This document shows positions 60,622-64,000 of a stretch of DNA of 64,000 nt, piece after piece (positions within the stretch are counted from its first letter, which is position 1; each line of letters begins with the position of its first letter). The stretch is from Lepidonotus clava. Its lineage: Eukaryota > Annelida > Polychaeta > Phyllodocida > Polynoidae. A program made the position numbers and the translations under genes. The DNA is taken from contig OW387145.1 in assembly GCA_936440205.1 (NCBI GenBank), positions 10,291,396-10,355,395 of the forward strand, in the 5' to 3' direction. Below the pieces are notes generated by a model. That model saw nothing but the letters and a program-made list of their open reading frames with translations. It had not been told where the DNA came from and did no database searches.

Positions 60622-61319
60622 GGTGGCAGCAAGTTTTCAAGTGATCTATATAGCCATATGCCACGCCGTATTTATACATGCCGGGCAGGCCCCCCTGCGG
60701 ATACATGATCTGGTGAAAGCGATCTTTTATCGATGAGGCAAGACTTTGAACATAAGTTACGTGGTAGACGTGACGGGGTGTGGACGGGGTAAGAGAGAAT
60801 TTTACCATAAGTTACGTGCTAGCCGTGACGGGGAGTACATGGGGTATCAGCGACACCCTCACCGCCGCCCCTTGTGAGGCCTGTTACGTGTCAAGAAGTG
60901 TTAAGACTACCCCGCGGGCCGCGTGCCGCGGTACTCCTGTGAGGGACCTGACACAGAAACTAGTTGACATGCGCCGCCTCAGATGGCCAACAGCTGGACG
61001 CGGTCATCATAGACGCGTGTCCCGGTGTCAAACGCGACAGAAGTCATTTCAGATGAACCCCCTGTCGATCGGCTCTCTGAAGAAAATAGCGGCCTATTAG
61101 ACGTGCTTCGCGCTACCCAGTGTAAAAACTTGTGAAGCCCCCGGCTAGAAGAAGTCGTTTTAGTTGTACCTTACCTAGCGTTTAAGTTGTCGACCGAGGG
61201 TTAACTTTTCGCTAAAGACTAGACGAAGCCCTTACAGTACCTGGGGGGTTGTGATGTCGTGGGGGGTGGGGGGTATAAGTATGTGCCTGTACTAGACACT
61301 GGTTCAGAACAGCCACTTG
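60622..61319. promoter_or_regulatory. Divergent promoter between coiled-coil protein and TM protein 2
   Basis: About 700 bases with a tandem motif 'cataagttacgtggtagacg' near 60751 and 'cataagttacgtgctagccg' near 60806, each followed by 'tgacgggg'. TATA boxes: tatttata at about 60669-60676 for the minus gene, and tataagta at about 61274 for the plus gene. The architecture parallels the promoter at 54458-55023. Confidence 0.5.
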
Positions 61320-61937
61320 ATGGCCATGGACATCGAGCGACTGTTAAACGCAAGTCTGCGTCTGCGTACTGTTCGGGAGGAAAGGCCAGTGGTGAGACCT
61401 AGTCACCTCCAACCCGCGGACCAATCCGACCATCAGTGGCTGCTTCTCTTGTTAGTGATATACCTGGGATGGAAATTTATCGGTATCTTCTGGAAATTGG
61501 CAGCAGGCTGTCGCTCGTTGGCACAGGGTCAACGTCGGAGGGCTACGGTGCAGTGCTGTCTGAGAATCTACTGCCGATGGGAAACGCTCCTATTTCCACT
61601 GGCTCCCATTCCCGCCAAAATGGAAGCCGTAGGAAGTGCTGCCTGCCCACGAATGATCATCCAAAGACCGAGCATCCTGTCCAAGGCCCTGACCGTCGCC
61701 TGGTCGGGCCCACTCACGGTCCATCTGAATGGCAGTGACGAACCCTTGACGTTGGAACTCCCGCAAGAAGTCAAGATTCCTCGTTGGGAGCGCGTGCGCC
61801 TGAACAAATTTTTCAGGCACAGACTTTGTAGAGCGAGCGTTTGCCTGATAAACAACAGGAACAACATGGCCCAGGCCCAAGAACTACTCCCAGCCGAAAA
61901 ACTGGGCTGCATGCCTGACGTAGACTCTTGGGTGTGA
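61320..61937 (+). CDS. TM protein 2: one TM plus C-terminal domain (205 aa)
   Basis: Single exon from ATG 61320 (MAMDIERLLNASLRLRTVRE) to TGA. A 40-residue N-terminal part precedes one TM (WLLLLLVIYLGWKFIGIFW, about residues 40-58). A basic stretch (QGQRRRATVQ) and a 140-residue domain follow, with PLAPIPAKMEAVG, LTVAWSGPLTVHL, LELPQEVKIPRWERVRLNKF and ASVCLINNRNN. This domain style (hydrophobic strands, 'LT..WSGPL', 'LP..V.I..W...L') matches, from memory, C-terminal domains of env-associated proteins in invertebrate virus-like elements. The topology parallels TM protein 1 but without a clear signal peptide. It looks whole. It is convergent with the envelope gene, whose stop lies 449 bases away. 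Confidence 0.6.
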   Translation: MAMDIERLLNASLRLRTVREERPVVRPSHLQPADQSDHQWLLLLLVIYLGWKFIGIFWKLAAGCRSLAQGQRRRATVQCCLRIYCRWETLLFPLAPIPAKMEAVGSAACPRMIIQRPSILSKALTVAWSGPLTVHLNGSDEPLTLELPQEVKIPRWERVRLNKFFRHRLCRASVCLINNRNNMAQAQELLPAEKLGCMPDVDSWV

Positions 61938-62385
61938 TGAACAGTTATATAAAAGTGTACGATATGTTTGAAGTAGATATGGGAAAATTTTAATTGTGAA
62001 ATGCATATGTTCACGAAGCTTTCGAGTTACATATGTACATTAGTGTATGTTCAGTAAATACAATTATGGGAAAATAGGCGAAACGTTGACACGTGGACAT
62101 CTTAAAACCTTTTCCGCATGCATAACAATAAAACATTTTGATATCATGAACGTGTGTAGTCTTATGTGGCTGTGACTAATTATAAATGGGAATTCATGAG
62201 GGCGACAATGAAATCGGAACTGGTCCTTAACGAATTTTGATAATGGGAAATGAATTGCTGCTGTGTGACGAAATTATGAGGGCGAGTATATATTCTAAAC
62301 AACAAAAATCGAACATGAATGAGAACTGATAACTTTTGAGCTGCAATAAAAGGAAGAGTTAATAGCTAATGTATATATAACCAAC
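61938..62385. other. Convergent 3' region, no LTR seen
   Basis: AT-rich sequence between the 3' ends of TM protein 2 and the envelope gene, with 'aataaaac' at about 62129 as a plus-strand poly-A signal. Importantly, there is no polypurine tract or TG...CA repeat as would be expected directly after the env gene of an LTR element. Confidence 0.5.
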
Positions 62386-64000
62386 TCAATTTAAAGTCAA
62401 GCGTCTGCATGCGCTTTGAATCCTACGCTGTCTGAAATACAGAATTGAGATGAAAACAAAAAGTGCTGGTACCATTATAAAAGTAAGTCCAATGTTCAAC
62501 AGGTAAACAGTACCGTGCACACTGGGGGGGAGGAATGGTACGTGGGGAAGATGCAAGTCACCACGAAGTTTCTTGTATTCGACCTCATTCAGTCGAATCT
62601 CTTTCATGTATGTACGGAGGGAAAAGAAATTGTCTTTTGCTCGCTTAAAAATATCCTCTTGGCGGACTCGCATTTGCGGGCTAAGAGGTAAAATTGGGAA
62701 TGGTTTATCGTACGAAAAATCCGGGTTCACAAGTCGGCTAAGTGACAGGTTGAGGTGTTGAAGACTAGCAAGGTTGACGGGGAAAACTGTTCTTAAGGGG
62801 CCTGCTGTAGAAGGCAAACAGTTAACACTTGAGACGGGAATTTCCCATTCTTTGGCGGACACAGAACAACCACATTCAAAGGCACGAACGCACGATTCAC
62901 ATCCAGGATGGGTTGTTGTTCGGTTGGGGCAGCGCACAACAACCTCGTCTATGTGAGAGAACAAATAGGTCCCTGTTGCAATGACTTGGATGTTCGACCT
63001 TCTGAAATTAGACTGAATGAGTATTTTGAAATCACAATAACGTTTGACAGACTCATGATCACGTAGATAGATAGAAATGAGGCACGACGAGGGAGAAAGC
63101 CTGCGAATTGGTAGGTCATAATGACAAAACAGAGAATGGCAATTATCCAGATCTGGGTTGGAGGATACCGTGTATTGGGTTGCGGACACCAATAAATAAG
63201 CCGGTGTGTTGGAGAGGCGAGTATAATGCCCATGGAAGGCTAGAGGGAAGGTGTTCACTTTTAGAACCGTAAATATTTTGTCTAAGGAAATAACGGGAAT
63301 CTTCAAAATAGTTTTCAGAACATTTCGCTGTAAAACCGGGGGGACTAAAACAGTTACACTTCTATACATGTCGCGAGTGTTTGGAATATAAATATTTGAA
63401 CGATTGGACTTGGAAAGGAAAAGGTACTGAATCTTCCTCATATCAGTCTCCGATATCAAAGAGTTACTCAGCCTGTTCTCCGTTAGGTCGCGAATAGCCT
63501 GTAGCAAGACATCAAGGGAATAGTCCAGTTTAAAATCCAGTAGACGCAATTCTTGCAAATCTTGCATCAACCTGACCATCAATTCCCGGTTACTAATGTA
63601 AGCCTGGAGTCCTCGGGACAAATTGTATATGGAATGAGTGTTCTCTATGATGGCCTGGAGTTGGATTTCCAAAGTGGAGTCAACTACCTTTAGGACTGCA
63701 TTTATTTTGCCATCGAGGAAGCCAATTTCATCGGCATTTACCTGGTCAGCACGAGTCTGTTGCTTCAAGTCATCGAGTGTGGCCGTTCCAAATAAAGTCT
63801 CGGAGAACTTGCCGATTTCTGGAATCAGAGCCCGCTGCTTCCTGGATTTGGCTGATGGAGGTGTTGGCTGGGCCGTCGATTCCAAAATTGATTGCACTTC
63901 CCGGAGTCCGTTGGTGACCTTCGCTGCTATAGTCTTCCCAATAGATGTTATGTTATTCAACATAAGTTGGATTTTTCGACACTGTTCCATTGAACCGGCT
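62386..64000 (-). CDS. Envelope glycoprotein, class-I-fusion-like (errantivirus/baculovirus F type), N-terminus outside window
   Basis: Open on the minus strand from the right edge to a stop at 62386; at least 534 residues, no interruption in the part seen. A basic protease site (SRKQR) is followed at once by a Gly/Ala fusion-peptide-like segment (ALIPEIGKFSETLFG) and DDLKQQ, the arrangement known from Baculo_F proteins and Gypsy/errantivirus env. Next comes a long helical heptad region (about residues 75-190) and a Cys-rich ectodomain (VRCPNRTT, CESCVRAFECGCSV). A membrane anchor YLLNIGLTFIMVPALFVFIS near the C-terminus is followed by a short basic tail. The signal peptide and N-terminal subunit must lie beyond base 64000. 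It is treated as a fossil virus-derived gene, apparently whole where visible. It could alternatively be the 3' gene of a separate retroelement. Confidence 0.75.
   Translation of the reverse strand, partial: AGSMEQCRKIQLMLNNITSIGKTIAAKVTNGLREVQSILESTAQPTPPSAKSRKQRALIPEIGKFSETLFGTATLDDLKQQTRADQVNADEIGFLDGKINAVLKVVDSTLEIQLQAIIENTHSIYNLSRGLQAYISNRELMVRLMQDLQELRLLDFKLDYSLDVLLQAIRDLTENRLSNSLISETDMRKIQYLFLSKSNRSNIYIPNTRDMYRSVTVLVPPVLQRNVLKTILKIPVISLDKIFTVLKVNTFPLAFHGHYTRLSNTPAYLLVSATQYTVSSNPDLDNCHSLFCHYDLPIRRLSPSSCLISIYLRDHESVKRYCDFKILIQSNFRRSNIQVIATGTYLFSHIDEVVVRCPNRTTTHPGCESCVRAFECGCSVSAKEWEIPVSSVNCLPSTAGPLRTVFPVNLASLQHLNLSLSRLVNPDFSYDKPFPILPLSPQMRVRQEDIFKRAKDNFFSLRTYMKEIRLNEVEYKKLRGDLHLPHVPFLPPSVHGTVYLLNIGLTFIMVPALFVFISILYFRQRRIQSACRRLTLN

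Larger units (their letters stand above)
48087..64000. mobile_element. Large envelope-bearing DNA-transposon/virus-like element (fossil), right end beyond window
   Basis: Six tightly packed genes without host-like features: PHD-like protein (-), CMC-type transposase (-), TM protein 1 (+), coiled-coil protein (-), TM protein 2 (+) and envelope glycoprotein (-). Coding GC content is visibly higher than the surrounding host DNA, introns are short, and promoters are TATA-bearing and shared between divergent pairs. No RT, integrase, gag, protease or LTR is seen in these 16 kb. Most parts look whole, with about one break in the coiled-coil gene. It is probably young. Boundaries are not resolved: the left end is uncertain between about 47 and 48 kb, and the right end is outside. 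Co-membership of all six genes is inferred from packing, not proven. Confidence 0.5.

Noticed and set aside
61938-62385. LTR following the envelope gene
   Set aside because: No polypurine tract, inverted TG/CA termini or repeat partner seen within the window.

Overview
The window is eukaryotic and animal: AT-rich, with spliced genes carrying GT-AG introns, LINE, SINE and MITE relics, and a tandem family of SLC16-type transporters. No gene fixes the species. The repeat style suggests a marine invertebrate, perhaps a non-vertebrate deuterostome, but that is inference. No bacterial operons, rRNA, CRISPR array or genuine tRNA gene was seen.

Layout. (1) 1-3.4 kb: the 3' part of monocarboxylate-transporter-like gene A. 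(2) 3.4-9.3 kb: transposon-rich DNA with a degraded LINE interrupted by a 1.03-kb TIR element. (3) 9.37-28.98 kb: a very large inverted repeat, two arms of about 7.4 kb (insertions removed) around a 1.58-kb spacer. Each arm carries three tandem paralogues of an unrecognised protein of about 140-160 residues. Each arm has one of the three closed by a nonsense codon, but not the same one, and each arm has its own later insertion. (4) 29-34.5 kb: mostly non-coding, with one possible terminal exon and several foldbacks. (5) 34.6-38.0 kb: complete transporter gene B, a recent tandem duplicate of A with matching introns. (6) 41.7-44.3 kb: complete, more divergent transporter gene C on the minus strand. 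(7) 44.3-48 kb: LINE and SINE remnants.

(8) 48.1-64.0 kb (right edge): the most unusual segment. It has six closely packed, mostly intact genes: a PHD-like zinc finger protein (-), an apparently whole four-exon transposase of the CACTA/Plavaka (CMC) type (-), a signal-peptide plus single-TM protein (+), a multi-exon Ser/Thr-rich coiled-coil protein (-), a second TM protein with a cytoplasmic-side domain (+), and a class-I-fusion-like envelope protein of the errantivirus/baculovirus F type (-) running off the right edge. No reverse transcriptase, integrase, gag or LTR is visible here. My reading is a giant envelope-bearing DNA transposon or virus-like element, treated here as a fossil. The alternative is that the envelope gene belongs to a different element continuing past base 64000.
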